A stretch of 64,000 bases of DNA from Paralithodes platypus (GCA_032716605.1 CM064506.1:84390-148389); one strand, 5' to 3'; positions 20,030 through 30,713 are shown, counted from the first letter of the stretch. Notes: generated from the sequence alone by a model not told the origin. Numbers and translations are program-made.

Positions 20030-21724
20030 TGTTACGTATCTTGATCCTCAAGTGGTTAACTTGATGAATCTAGGTAGCACAGAGATATATATTAAGGTAT
20101 CAGTCAGCTGAAGGCAAAACAAAAGTAAAATCTAATAAAAATTATTTCCTGTTGTTGCTTCCTTTCCTTTTGGATCTTAGGACTTGGTATCCTTTATTGA
20201 CTGATACTCTTTAATTATGAAAAATACTGAAACTAATTAAAGTCATGTAGTATTTATAAAGAATTATTATTTAACCGAAGCTTAGTAGGCTATGGTTATG
20301 AACCGAAGAAGTATATCTAAAGAAGGACTATTAATTCTATAAAAAGTCTTGAAAAATAAATATTAAAGTAAGAATATTTCTGTCTCTTACCCCTTTTGAA
20401 ATGAATAGATAGTTTTCTTATATGTCCTTTTAATTATATTTAATGTAATTATTCTTGGTTCTTGTCTTACGTTAACAGTATTATATTATTATTATCATCA
20501 GGATTTATATCAAAGTCACATCAAAAGTTAGATATATATTTAATAATTAGTTAAATGTATTTCTTAACCACGTAACAATGAGGTTTGATTATGAGTAAAT
20601 AAAGTTACAGGATCGCTTCATAGATTCGATTCAGGTCTCACTCAAATAATATGAAAAGCAAAATATAATATTTTGAAGCAAAAGAATTTTCTTCAGCTTA
20701 GGAAATCACTAGAAGTAATATTAACACAGCCATGTTAGTCTAAGGCGATATTACTAATATGAGACAATAGCATCACCGTACTAAGCACCATTAAGCAATG
20801 TAAGCTTAATTAAAAGAAAATGAAAGAACTCTTAAGTATTAATATAAAACAATAGTATTACTTTCATCATAACCCAATTACTTAAAGAGTTGCTTTAGTC
20901 CACAAGTTAGTCAACTAAAATAGTTAAGTACATAATAGTAGCGTTAACGTTAATTCCTAATAAAATAGTTAAGTACATAAATAGTAGCGTTAACGTTAAT
21001 TCGCAATAAAATAGTTAAACACATAATAGTAGCGTTAACGTTAATTCCCAATCAAATAGTTAAGCACATAATAGTAGCGTTAACATTAATTCGCAATCAA
21101 ATAGTTAAACACATAATAGTAGCGTTAACGTTAATTCGCAATCAAATAGTTAAACACATAATAGTAGCGTTAACGTTAATTCCCAATCAAATAGTTAAGT
21201 ACACAATAATAGCGTTAACGTCCCAATCACATATCTCACTAACCAACATAACGTAAGTGTTTACACGGAACACACTTAACACACACTTATATAATCTGAC
21301 TGACAGTCACAATCCCATTATAATACTTCACCCCGTCTTCCTCCAGCTGCAAGTTCACCTTCCCCAACTCCAAATGAGACTGATTTGAATGCCCACAACT
21401 CGGGTCTTATATACTAAACAATGATGGTCTAGGAACGAATCAGGAGGCGGGGGTTGGTGCCCGCTCCAATCACAGCTCCTGGAGTTGCATAGCAGGTGCA
21501 TGGTCCAATCACAGCTCCTGGCGTCGAACATACGTCATAGCGTCGGGTAGTTTGCAGGGTCCCCTATGACGCACGCAGGTGTGAAGGCTTGTTTGCAGGT
21601 ATGCGGTCTAGCTGGTTTCCCACTCGCTAGTTCACTCGCTAGTTTGCTTCGCCGTTTGGGTAGTTTGAACCTCCTTCAACTCTAATTCTAACTCTTAAAT
21701 TAACATACAGGGCTCCGTATGTCA
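20030..21724 (-). repeat. 3' LTR (left)
   Basis: 1,695 bp. On the minus strand it begins TGACATACGGAGCC and ends GATACGTAACA, so it has TG...CA ends. It carries seven 46-bp tandem units (the seventh partial) at about 20925-21235, each with the palindromic core GCGTTAACGTTAA. A dozen or so differences from the right LTR were seen by eye. Confidence 0.85.
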
Positions 21725-21726
21725 GA

Positions 21727-21737
21727 CCTCCCCCCTA
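21727..21737 (-). promoter_or_regulatory. Polypurine tract
   Basis: On the minus strand TAGGGGGGAGG lies 2 bases upstream of the 3' LTR start, where plus-strand DNA synthesis is primed. Confidence 0.7.
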
Positions 21738-21739
21738 GA

Positions 21740-22065
21740 AAAGAGTTTAAGGAGTATAGTACATAATATGAAACATAATACATAAATAGATTCACCACCA
21801 GATTGGCAACAGCAAGATTATAATGAGGATATAATAAGGATATCACCCAAAGTAGGCAACGTCTCCAGGTACCACATCAGAACATAGCCGGAACGTAGCT
21901 GGAGCGTTATTCGAACTGCAAGGCATCTCACAGCTGAAGGCTTAAAAGCGCACTACAAAAGCATGATATTTACCTCGCTACAAGGGAGAGCTAATTGCCA
22001 AAATCCTCTCATTAAGTTAAACTTACTGCTGTATGAGGCCAACCTGGTAAATGCAATCTTTGATC
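21740..22065 (-). pseudogene. Remnant of the RT palm in shifted frames
   Basis: Past the break at about 22065 the gypsy RT continues in other frames: SKFNLMRGFWQLAL (FDL.GYWQ-type motif) and, further on, a degraded NAPATF-like block. Nothing recognisable as the YLDD end of RT, the thumb or RNase H follows before the purine tract, so about half of RT and all of RNase H are missing. Confidence 0.6.
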
Positions 22066-23123
22066 CGTGGCAGTGGGTAGGTATCGTTCTTTGTGACAGC
22101 ATTAACTTGCCTATAGTCCCTACAAAACCTATGGCTCCCGTCTGGCTTCGGCACAAGTTTGACCGGACTACTCCACTGGCTGAAGGCCCTTGTGATCAGC
22201 TGGTTTGAAAAAATTAAGTCAAGCTCGACCTGCAGTATACTCCTGCGTTGTGGTGAGACACGGTAGGGGGATAGTTTAATGGGAGTTGCATCCCCTACGT
22301 CGATGTCGTGCACGGCCAAAGAAGTGAGCCCTGGAGTATCACGGAACACACTGGGAGACTGAGATAAAACAGAGATTAGTTGGTTCGCTTGATCAGAGTG
22401 AAGATGACCTAGTTTAGATGGTAATTCCCTCCAAGCCACTGAATTATACTGAAAGTTGGATAGGCTACATGACAAGTCAAAGTCTGCATGGATACCTTCA
22501 GGCTCTGGAACAGTCTGTTGCGAGTCAGTAAGAGAACTGAAGACTTCGTCCGCACCAGGCTGTTCACAGGTCCTGACATTCACTGCCACAGTGGGAGAAT
22601 CTGGAAGAGAGGAATCAGGGGACCTATGGTAGGGTTTCAACATATTTATATGGAATACTTGCGTGGGCTTTCTCCTGTCTGGGGTAGTTACTAGATAATC
22701 GGTAATGCTCACCCTCCGAATGATCTTATATGGGCCCCTGAACTTGGCAGATAAAGGTTGGCCAAAAAGGGGGAGCAGGACCAAAACCTCATCACCCGGC
22801 TGAAACTCCCTCTCACGGGCTTTTCTGTCATACCATTTCTTCATGGAGCTTTTAGCCACGGTCAAGTTTTGAGCGGCAAACTCACATGAGGATCTCAGCC
22901 GGGTTTTGAAATCTGAAACATACTTGAGGAGGTTTTGGTTCCCCTCCTGGCCAACTAGGCTATCCTGCAATAGTTGCAAAGGACCTCTTACCTGGTGACC
23001 GAAAACTAGCTCATTAGGGGAAAAACCCAGGGATTCAGTTGGAACCTCACGAGTAGCAAATAAAAGAAAAGGTACCCCCTTATCCCACTCAACTCCGATC
23101 TCTGTACAATACTTACGTAACAT
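22023..23123 (-). pseudogene. Integrase C-terminus joined to RT N-terminus
   Basis: This has the same frame as the upstream ORF, separated from it by a single TGA. It begins in the integrase core (PTESLGFSPNELVFGH), continues through the DNA-binding part (KWYDRKAREREFQPGDEVLVL) and the GPY/F module (KFRGPYKII), then a linker, then RT: HDIDVGDATPIKLSPYR, QWSSPVKLVPKPDGSHRFC, DYRQVNAVTKNDTYPLPRI. Because integrase and RT share one uninterrupted frame, the inverted gene order is original and not an assembly join. The frame ends shortly after the PLPRI motif. Confidence 0.85.
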
Positions 23124-26030
23124 TCACTTTAATGTCTGATGATATCGTTCGAGAACCCCTTGACTCTCTGGGTGGTAGGTGCTAGACTTAACATGCTCGA
23201 TACCCAACTCCTTCAGGGACTGCTGGAAAATGTTAGAGGTAAAATTAGTTCCTTGATCACTTTGCACCTCATGGGGGAAACCCATTCTGGTGAAGAATTT
23301 GAGCAGTTCCTTGATGACAGTTGGATCAGAGGTAGTCCTTAAGGGTATAGCCTCTGGGTAGCGAGTTGCCATGTCCATGATAGTTAATAAATAAATGTTA
23401 CCTTGGGAAGTCTTAGGCAATGGGCCTACAATGTCCACTACCACCCGAGTAAAAGGATTCTCGAAAACGGGCAAGGGCACCAGAGGATGTACAGGCATCT
23501 TCTGATTGGGTTTTCCTGTCATCTGGCAAGTGTGACACACTCTACAAAACTCCACTACATCTGCACGCATTCCTGGCCAGTAAAAGTGGGCTCTGATTCT
23601 GTCTAGAGTTTTTCTCACACCTAGGTGTTCTGCCAATGGTATACAATGTGCCATTTCCATGATATCTCTACGACAAGGTTTGGGGACTACTACTTGATGG
23701 ACGTCCCAAGCCCCGTCATCGATTGGTCTGTGTGGCGGTCTCCATCTTCGCCACAATACTCCTCCTTTGAGGTAGAAACATTCACCACCCTCCTTCTCAC
23801 ATTCCTCTTCACTCACGGACCTGGCAGCTAACTCCTTGCATTCACTATCATCTCTCTGTAGCTCTACCAGGCCACTAGGACAATTTGGAGGGGTTTCATG
23901 GTCATCGTTAGGGTCAAGATGAGCCATAAAGGTGTCAGATAAATCCACCTCAGTCACATCATCAGGCACAGTTGGAGCGTCATTCACACTCTCATCATCC
24001 CTTTCATCAACTCTTACATTCGGTACATTTCTGTCTGAGGGAACTGCTACTTGAGACATTGAACGTGTGACAGCACACACAGGGAAAACTGTTGGCATCT
24101 CCTTTTCGAGCTCACCGGTTAGTGGCTCGTTAACAGGGGAAAGTGACAAAATGGGGTCTGGTCGGACCTTCTCACCTGCTACATCATTCCCCAAAAGGAG
24201 TGTTACCCCAGGCACAGGGATATCTTGGGACCTACACAAAGCTATGGTGGCCTCACCCTGTAGTAACTCACATTCAATTTCGCCTTTTACCAAGTATGCA
24301 TAAAACTGGCCTCCAGCACCTCTCATTACAACTGGTTCGCCAGGTGGGCACTCCGTGTAAGGATTCACCATGAGGGTGCTAGTAGAACCTGTGTCTCTCA
24401 GAATTTTTACCTCATGCATACAACCATTTAATCTCACGTTGCCAGATGAAATAAAGGGACGGTAACTGTCCTGCACTGATGGTGAAATTATTATTGGCTT
24501 AACCCTAGTGGGTTGCACCACACATGCTACTACACCCCTGTCTAGATGATTTACGTTAGCTGCTAGGTACTCCTTCTGTCGGGTGTCCTGCATTAAAGGA
24601 ACTTTTGGTGCTAGGTACTCCTTCTGTCGGGAGTCCTGCATTAAAGGAATTTTTGGTGCTAGGTACTCCTTCTGTCGGGAGCCCTGCATTAAGGGAACAT
24701 ATGGAGTTTGAGATACGGCGGCAACTGTCTGCCCCGATCTCTCGGTTCTCTCCTTGGCCCAGCACTGATAAGCTAGGTGGCCTCTCATGCCACAAAAAGT
24801 ACATACTTTAGGAGAGACGGGAACGTTCCCTCTTTGAGCATTACTATTACTTTGGGGCCCACCTCTGTTACCATTGCCCTGAGTCGCATTTTTAGTTGGG
24901 GGAACAATTCTATTTTGGCTAACTGGGGAAGACGTTATAGGCTTGTGACTGGGTCTGTCAGATTTGTGATTGGGATACTTAAAATTAGAACTAGAATTAT
25001 CGTAGGGCTTCTTTCCACGAAATTTGTTGTTGAGCACGTATGTGTCAGCCATGTCAGCAGCGTCGGCAAGACAATCTACCTTTTTCCCCTTTAAATGATA
25101 GGATACAGAAGAATCAATTTTCCATAGGAAATTTTCTAACAGGACCAACTCCTTCAGATCGTTGTAGCTTGTGACTTTCTTACTCTTGACCCAATGATTG
25201 AAAGTTTTAGTCATGGTCCTGGCAAATACCTTATGGGTTTCTTCTACTTTCTTCTGGTTTTTACGGAAAGATTGCCTGTAAGCCTCAGGCTGCAATTGAT
25301 GGGTTTTTAGGATAGCTTCTTTGAGATTGTCATAATCCTGCCTAACTTCTGCTACTTCTGACAAATACGTGGCTCGAGCCTGCCCTGTCAAAACAGTTTG
25401 TAACATAAAAGGCCATTGATCTCTTGTCCACTTCATACCTCCAGCAACTTCCTCAAACAAAACAAAGAAATCCTGCACATTATCCTCAGTAAAAGGTGGA
25501 ATGACACTAGTCATAGTCAATCCCAGAGGGGGAGCAATTACGGGAGCATTTGTATTGACATTTGGTTGAGCCGTACGATATTGATATTCACATTGTTCCG
25601 TCGTTGCTCTGGCTTTTATGCTGGCTTCTTCGGTATTTGCTCTGGCTTGTTCGGCATTTATTCTGGCTAGTTCTATAGTCAGTCCGGCTTGTTCGGTAGT
25701 TGCTCTTATCCTGGCTTCTTCGGTATTTGCTTTTATTCTGGTTAGTTCTAATATTTGATCACCGGTCAAACCAGGTGGCAATTGTTCATCAAGTTGGCTA
25801 GGTTTACTCGAGATCCCACCAACTGCTCCATCACCCTCCTTGCCTTCTACAGGGAACAAGTGGGTTTTTATGGTCTGAGCCACCTCTACTTTAGACATGT
25901 TTGAGACAGTTAATTGGAGATGTGAGGCAAGCACTTTCAGTTCGGATTTTGACAGACAGTCAATATCAGGGTCTGTGGGTTCTGATTCTATGAAAACTCG
26001 AGCATCTTCGTCATTAATTAGTTGAGGCAT
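23124..26030 (-). CDS. Gag-protease-integrase polyprotein (968 aa)
   Basis: The ATG at 26030 follows a roughly 60-base leader after the primer site. Residues 90-147 are Glu/Ala/Arg-rich imperfect repeats (ARINAEQARANTEEA), probably coiled coil. Residues 180-345 are the capsid-like gag region. A CCHC zinc knuckle occupies C410, C413, H418 and C423. A threefold 16-aa repeat (PLMQDSRQKEYLAPKV) follows at 446-493. The protease has DTGS at 546-549 and LLLGND at 611. The integrase has a zinc-binding region (H795, H802, C832, C835) and a DDE core D866, D925, E961 with 35 residues between D925 and E961. The frame is intact but stops at a TGA just after the catalytic Glu, so integrase is split. It packages and integrates element cDNA. 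Confidence 0.88.
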   Translation of the reverse strand: MPQLINDEDARVFIESEPTDPDIDCLSKSELKVLASHLQLTVSNMSKVEVAQTIKTHLFPVEGKEGDGAVGGISSKPSQLDEQLPPGLTGDQILELTRIKANTEEARIRATTEQAGLTIELARINAEQARANTEEASIKARATTEQCEYQYRTAQPNVNTNAPVIAPPLGLTMTSVIPPFTEDNVQDFFVLFEEVAGGMKWTRDQWPFMLQTVLTGQARATYLSEVAEVRQDYDNLKEAILKTHQLQPEAYRQSFRKNQKKVEETHKVFARTMTKTFNHWVKSKKVTSYNDLKELVLLENFLWKIDSSVSYHLKGKKVDCLADAADMADTYVLNNKFRGKKPYDNSSSNFKYPNHKSDRPSHKPITSSPVSQNRIVPPTKNATQGNGNRGGPQSNSNAQRGNVPVSPKVCTFCGMRGHLAYQCWAKERTERSGQTVAAVSQTPYVPLMQGSRQKEYLAPKIPLMQDSRQKEYLAPKVPLMQDTRQKEYLAANVNHLDRGVVACVVQPTRVKPIIISPSVQDSYRPFISSGNVRLNGCMHEVKILRDTGSTSTLMVNPYTECPPGEPVVMRGAGGQFYAYLVKGEIECELLQGEATIALCRSQDIPVPGVTLLLGNDVAGEKVRPDPILSLSPVNEPLTGELEKEMPTVFPVCAVTRSMSQVAVPSDRNVPNVRVDERDDESVNDAPTVPDDVTEVDLSDTFMAHLDPNDDHETPPNCPSGLVELQRDDSECKELAARSVSEEECEKEGGECFYLKGGVLWRRWRPPHRPIDDGAWDVHQVVVPKPCRRDIMEMAHCIPLAEHLGVRKTLDRIRAHFYWPGMRADVVEFCRVCHTCQMTGKPNQKMPVHPLVPLPVFENPFTRVVVDIVGPLPKTSQGNIYLLTIMDMATRYPEAIPLRTTSDPTVIKELLKFFTRMGFPHEVQSDQGTNFTSNIFQQSLKELGIEHVKSSTYHPESQGVLERYHQTLK
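24560..24705 (-). repeat. 48-bp in-frame tandem repeat in gag
   Basis: Three 48-bp units (CTAGGTACTCCTTCTGTCGG on the plus strand) encode three 16-aa repeats between the zinc knuckle and the protease. Units differ at a few codons. Confidence 0.85.
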
Positions 26031-26090
26031 GATTAATATTTGATTTTTAAGTAATGAAATGTTAATGAAACTGAGTGAAACTGTATGAAA

Positions 26091-26111
26091 CGAATCCTGG
26101 CAAGGTCGCCA
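26091..26111 (-). promoter_or_regulatory. tRNA primer-binding site
   Basis: The minus strand reads TGGCGACCTTGCCAGG, starting with the TGG expected opposite a tRNA CCA end, six bases after the 5' LTR. The complement (CGAATCCTGGCAAGGTCGCCA) resembles an arginine tRNA 3' end as I remember it; the tRNA identity is tentative. Confidence 0.6.
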
Positions 26112-26117
26112 CTCTTC

Positions 26118-28238
26118 TGTTACGTATCTTGATCCTCAAGTGGTTAACTTGATGAATCTAGATAGCACAGAGATATATATTAAGGTATCAGTCAGCTGAA
26201 GGCAAAACAAAAGTAAAATCTAATAAAAATTATTTCCTGTTGTTGCTTCCTTTCCTTTTGGATCTTAGGACTTGGTATCCTTTATTGACTGATACTCTTT
26301 AATTATGAAAAATACTGAAACTAATTAAAGTCATGTAGTATTTATAAAGAATTATTATTTAACCGAAGCTTAGTAGGCTATGGTTATGAACCGAAGAAGT
26401 ATATCTAAAGAAGGACTATTAATTCTATAAAAAGTCTTGAAAAATAAATATTAAAGTAAGAATATTTCTGTCTCTTACCCCTTTTGAAATGAATAGATAG
26501 TTTTCTTATATGTCCTTTTAATTATATTTAATGTAATTATTCTTGGTTCTTGTCTTACGTTAACAGTATTATATTATTATCATCAGGATTTATATCAAAG
26601 TCACATAAAAAGTTAGATATATATTTAATAATTAGTTAAATGTATTTCTTAACCACGTAACAATGAGGTTTGATTATGAGTAAATAAAGTTACAGGATCG
26701 CTTCATAGATTCGATTCAGGTCTCACTCAAATAATATGAAAAGCAAAATATAATATTTTGAAGCAAAAGAATTTTCTTCAGCTTAGGAAATCACTAGAAG
26801 TAATATTAACACAGCCATGTTAGTCTAAGGCGATATTACTAATATGAGACAATAGCATCACCGTACTAAGCACCATTAAGCAATGTAAGCTTAATTAAAA
26901 GAAAATGAAAGAACTCTTAAGTATTAATATAAAACAATAGTATTACTTTCATCATAACCCAATTACTTAAAAGAGTTGCTTTAGTCCACAAGTTAGTCAA
27001 CTAAAATAGTTAAGTACATAATAGTAGCGTTAACGTTAATTCCTAATCAAATAGTTAAGTACATAAATAGTAGCGTTAACGTTAATTCGCAATAAAATAG
27101 TTAAACACATAATAGTAGCGTTAACGTTAATTCCCAATCAAATAGTTAAGCACATAATAGTAGCGTTAACGTTAATTCGCAATCAAATAGTTAAACACAT
27201 AATAGTAGCGTTAACGTTAATTCCCAATCAAATAGTTAAGTACACAATAATAGCGTTAACGTCCCAATCACATATCTCACTAACCAACATAACGTAAGTG
27301 TTTACACGGAACACACACTTATATAATCTGACTGACAGTCACAATCCCATTATAATACTTCACCCCGTCTTCCTCCAGCTGCAAGTTCACCTTCCCCAAC
27401 TCCAAATGAGACTGATTTGAATGCCCACAACTCGGGTCTTATATACTAAACAATGATGGTCTAGGAACGAATCAGGAGGCGGGGGGTGGTGCCCGCTCCA
27501 ATCACAGCTCCTCGAGTTGCATAGCAGGTGCATGGTCCAATCACAGCTCCTGGCGTCGAACATACGTCATAGCGTCGGTTAGTTTGCAGGGTCCCCTATG
27601 ACGCACGCAGGTGTGAAGGCTTGTTTGCAGGTATGCGGGCTAGCTGGTTTCCCACTCGCTAGTTCGCTCGCTAGTTTGCTTCGCCGCTTGGGTAGTTTGG
27701 CTCCTTCAACTCTAATTCTAACTCTTAACACCTTACGAGCGGCCTATGCGGTTTATTTATGTGTACCGCACAGCGGGGTGTTTTTAGCCAAAATAGGGCT
27801 GTTTACGTGATCATTTTCATGCCTAAATAAGACCCAGAACGTAAAACAAGTACCTATCCCTGAAAGGGCATAAACAGAGCTTTCGAATGACACCATAACG
27901 ATCCTTGTATGATGGATAGTTTTCTTGCAATAACCGTGCAACGCGAGTGCAAAAAGCAGGTAATTCGGTACTTTCAGTACATAATTGAGTATGTAGCGAG
28001 TGAGAGAGGGAGGAGGGAGCTGAGATTTGTGTCAGTAGGTTCGCCGCGGTGGTCTGGAGCAGTCATACGCTCGCTAGTCTCCTGCCACCACTTGTCTCTC
28101 TCTCTCAGCCACATTACGTGCTGAAATTGCCACTCGAGTTATGTCGAGCGCCGCCACATAGTCCAGCTTTATTTAACTCGACTTATGTTGCTCGCCGCTA
28201 ATTAAGGGTTAAATTAACATACAGGGCTCCGTATGTCA
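26118..28238 (-). repeat. 5' LTR (right), carrying an insertion
   Basis: It has the same ends as the left LTR. It has six instead of seven 46-bp units at about 26998-27265, and a 480-bp insertion at 27729-28208. Without the insertion it is about 1,637 bp. Confidence 0.85.
27725..28212. mobile_element. 480-bp TTAA-flanked element inside the 5' LTR
   Basis: The left LTR reads ACTCTTAAATTAAC without interruption. The right LTR reads ACTCTTAA, 480 bp, then TTAAATTAAC, a perfect TTAA target duplication. The ends are imperfect inverted repeats: CACCTTACGAGCGGC and, reversed, CCCTTAATTAGCGGC. Target and ends fit a piggyBac-like non-autonomous element, although the sequence is unrelated to the TTAA-P palindromes. 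No coding frame is convincing. Confidence 0.8.
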
Positions 28239-28297
28239 GAATATATATATATATATATATATATATGTGTATATTTATATATATATATATACCGGTA

Positions 28298-28336
<39 letters not shown>

Positions 28337-28350
28337 TGTAATATATACCG
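28239..28350. repeat. (AT)n microsatellite
   Basis: TA-dinucleotide runs with GTGTATAT and ACCGGTATAT interruptions. A similar tract lies left of the LTR element (19985-20029), so the element probably inserted in this array. Confidence 0.9.
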
Positions 28351-28403
28351 GTATTGTACTGTATATAAACCAATTTTACCTAAGAGATTCAATACTAATT
28401 GCA

Positions 28404-28470
28404 GAATCTAGGTCGCAGAGTTGCGTATGCATTTTCTTTTCGTAATGCGGAAACTGCACACCTACTTTAT
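28404..28470. repeat. E-repeat copy 1
   Basis: TCGCAGAGTTGCGTATGC...GCGGAAACTGCACACCTACTTTAT recurs at 32843-32890 and 40757-40815. The other two copies follow trinucleotide arrays directly; this one does not. Confidence 0.5.
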
Positions 28471-28599
28471 AAATATATATTAATAAATATATTCGGAATT
28501 GACCTTTATCTTGAGCTTTGCAGAATTTGTCTGATAATTTGCAATTATCTTTATATAAAAGTCAACCATTTCAACGAATTTGGTGACATTTCACTCCTC

Positions 28600-28960
28600 A
28601 CACCAAACACCTCCCACCTTCGAATCCCGGTGGATCACATATACTGTATGCCTTCATTAATTTCATTAGAGGTGTTTGGTGAAATTAACCCTTTCAAGCT
28701 CCAATACGTATTTCTGTTCTGTTTTCTGGCTACTATTAGACGATTTTATTCAGATTAGTAACGATATATGGAAGTCAAAGGGTTGATTGAGATAGTATTT
28801 ACCCTTTCAATACCCACAGATCCTTCCTAAGCTGCATAAAATCGTCTAATGATAGCCAAAATAAACTGCTAAAACGCGTCAGAGCTTCAAAGGGTTAATA
28901 AAATATATGTTATTTATTTCACTCCTCACACCAAACACCTCCCAATGAAATTTATGAAAG
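28600..28960. mobile_element. SINE tail fragments flanking a TTAA-P MITE
   Basis: Positions 28600-28680 contain the SINE 3' body (GTGGATCACATA...TTCATTAATTTCATTAGAGGTGTTTGG), preceded by a short inverted partial copy. A complete piggyBac-like MITE lies at 28685-28898, with TTAA at both ends, CCCTTTCAAGCTCCAATACG and its mirror CGCGTCAGAGCTTCAAAGGG. Positions 28915-28960 hold an inverted fragment of the same SINE tail. Confidence 0.6.
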
Positions 28961-29019
28961 AATGTATTTGCTGACCCATGTATAGGAATTTTAGATATAT
29001 CTGCAAAATTTGGCCAAAA

Positions 29020-29290
29020 TTTATTCAGAGGCCAGCTGCCGGTCATCAAAACCAGAGGCCAGCTGCCGGCCATCAGAACCAGAGGCCAGCTGCCGGTTAT
29101 CAGAACCAGAGGCCATCTGTACTCCCCCTGAAGCCAGCTGCCGGCCATCAGAACCTGAGGCCAGCTGCCGGCTATCAGAACCAGAGGCCATCTGTACTCC
29201 CCCTGAAGCCAGCTGCCGGCCATCAGAACCAGAGGCCATCTGTACTCCCCCTGAAGCCAGCTGCCGGCCATCAGAGACAGAGGCCAGCTA
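29020..29290. repeat. Minisatellite (GGCCAGCTGCCGGCCATCAG)n
   Basis: Units of about 26 bp alternate with a longer variant containing GGCCATCTGTACTCCCCCTG, giving a higher-order pattern. All three frames stay open on both strands in parts. I see no reason to call a gene. Confidence 0.85.
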
Positions 29291-29385
29291 TCAGAAGTAT
29301 GCCTTAACAAAAGACCCGGAAGTGGAACCCCTCACACTTAACCTATTAATAATTTATCCCGTTGGGGCTCTGCTATTCAATGGTA

Positions 29386-29775
29386 TGTTCAGTATCGACC
29401 CTGGCCTCGATATTGTGAGTACCGATCATCTTGACCCTGAGCCCGCCAATCATAGCTCGGGCCTTGACCTTGGGCCCAATAGCGCGGCTGTCGACTTTGG
29501 CCGTAATTCTCCTGGGTTCCCCTAGGTCCCCGATCAGGCCGCGGGAGATTGTGTAACCTGCGAAGTCTCCTTTTTTCCTTATCGACAAACTGGAAAAACA
29601 AGGACTTGAACCCATTTTTTTTTAATTCACTTCTGTGCACTATGCCGGTGGCCATTTCCTCTTGGATCTGTCTGGCTGCCACCTCTTTGGCCTTTTGGTA
29701 ATCCTCAGTTGTGAGAGGTTTAGGGTCTGGACTGAGAAGTAGCGGGATGGGCTTGTGAATTACGTGGGTGGGGGT
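29386..29775 (-). pseudogene. Unidentified Arg/Gln-rich protein fragment, copy 2
   Basis: The minus-strand frame runs from a Pro/Thr-rich lead (HKPIPLLLSPDPKPLTTEDY) through an Ala/Glu-rich helix (AKEVAARQIQEEMATG) and FKSLFFQFVDKEKRRLRRL to an Arg/Gln/Gly-rich tail (PRGTQENYGQSRQPRYWAQG). A related copy lies at 30714-31060. The frame ends at TGA at about 29386. I do not recognise the family. The basic, Gln-rich tail suggests a nucleic-acid-binding protein. Confidence 0.45.
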
Positions 29776-30095
29776 GAGTGGTGCGAGGGTAGGGGTGGGG
29801 GTGGGGGTGAGTTGTTCGGGGGTGGGGGTGGGTGGTGCGGGGGTAGAGCGGTGCGGGGGGGGAGAGGGTGGTGCGTTGAGTGGTGTGTGGGTGGGTGGTG
29901 CGGTGGTGGGGATCGGTGCGGGGGTAGTGGTGGGGGTGCGGGGGTAGTGGTAGCGGGAGGGGTCTGAATGAGGACGGGGAGGTAGGAAAGGTTAGCGGGC
30001 AGTGGCGAGGGCAGGAGGGGAGTCTGAATGAGGACGGGGAGGTAGGAAAGGTTAGCGGGCAGTGGCGAGGGCAGGAGGGGAGGTAGGGAAGGTGT
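29760..30095. repeat. G-rich (Pro-coding) tract and 63-66-bp tandem duplication
   Basis: GGGGGTGGGGGTGAGTGG-type repeats on the plus strand encode Pro-rich sequence on the minus strand. Within 29964-30090 a block starting GTCTGAATGAGGACGGGGAGG is present twice in tandem. Confidence 0.7.
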
Positions 30096-30710
30096 TATCA
30101 CACAGGGTGATGTGATGCGACTAGTGCAGTAGCAGTGCTGCTTGCTTGCATGCAATTCTCGCTTTCAGCTGCTGCCGCTGGCTAACCCTTGTGGTGAAAA
30201 GGGGAGCCGAGTGCGTAAGTCTCCCTCTGCCAGTACATATCACCAAGACTCCTATTGTGCCTCCCCGGGGCCACACACGGTAACTGGGTGTCTTGCGATC
30301 CCAGGCTAAATCAATATTGGATCTCGGGGCATGCGGTGGCCCCCAGAGGTATGATGTGCATCCTTGTCATCTACCAACAACCGCACACACCCACTGCCTT
30401 GTGGTTTAGTTTAGTAAGACAAAGGCTAGGGGAGCACACCCTGAGAGAACAGCAGACGTTGGGGTCACGTCCTGGCGGTTTCCGACAAACTGGAATCCCG
30501 GCAGTCCCCTGCAGTATTGAGCAGGAGCTGGTCGTCTTGGGTCACCCCTTTGCCATCAGCAACCCCTGTTCAGTACCAAGATAGTGAAGTTGGAACTGCG
30601 CACCTCCCTCGACACTCTAAACTCTTCTATGCGCAGGTTTTCTCTAACGTCATCATCGGACTACCATAAGTAAGTGGTGTGGGTGAGTGGTGCGGGGGTG
30701 GAGGTGGGTG
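30096..30710. other. Unassigned GC-richer stretch
   Basis: A plus-strand frame (30255-30584, 109 codons) exists but shows no motif I recognise. The sequence is not obviously repeated in the window and not low complexity. It could be part of the ORF cluster's element or unique host DNA. Confidence 0.3.
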
Positions 30711-30713
30711 ATG

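Larger units (their letters stand above)
20030..28238 (-). mobile_element. Ty3/gypsy-type LTR retrotransposon with integrase before RT (Gmr1-like)
   Basis: Two long LTRs (20030-21724 and 26118-28238) are nearly identical after allowing for a 480-bp insertion in the right one and one extra tandem unit in the left. Transcription is on the minus strand: 5' LTR, primer-binding site, gag-protease-integrase, RT start, internal deletion, purine tract, 3' LTR. Integrase upstream of RT is the copia-like order, but the integrase GPY/F module and the RT motifs are Ty3/gypsy type. That combination is the hallmark of the Gmr1 group. Both flanks are (AT)n, so the target duplication cannot be read. Confidence 0.85.

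Noticed and set aside
20030..28238. Copia-type LTR element, because integrase precedes RT
   Set aside because: The RT motifs and the integrase GPY/F module are Ty3/gypsy type; only the order is copia-like.
28978..29525. Pro/Glu-rich proteins over the GGCCAGCTGCC minisatellite
   Set aside because: Several frames are open on both strands, as expected of a GC-rich tandem repeat; no domain is recognisable.
30255..30584. 109-codon plus-strand ORF as a gene
   Set aside because: No recognisable motif, unremarkable composition and no support beyond length.
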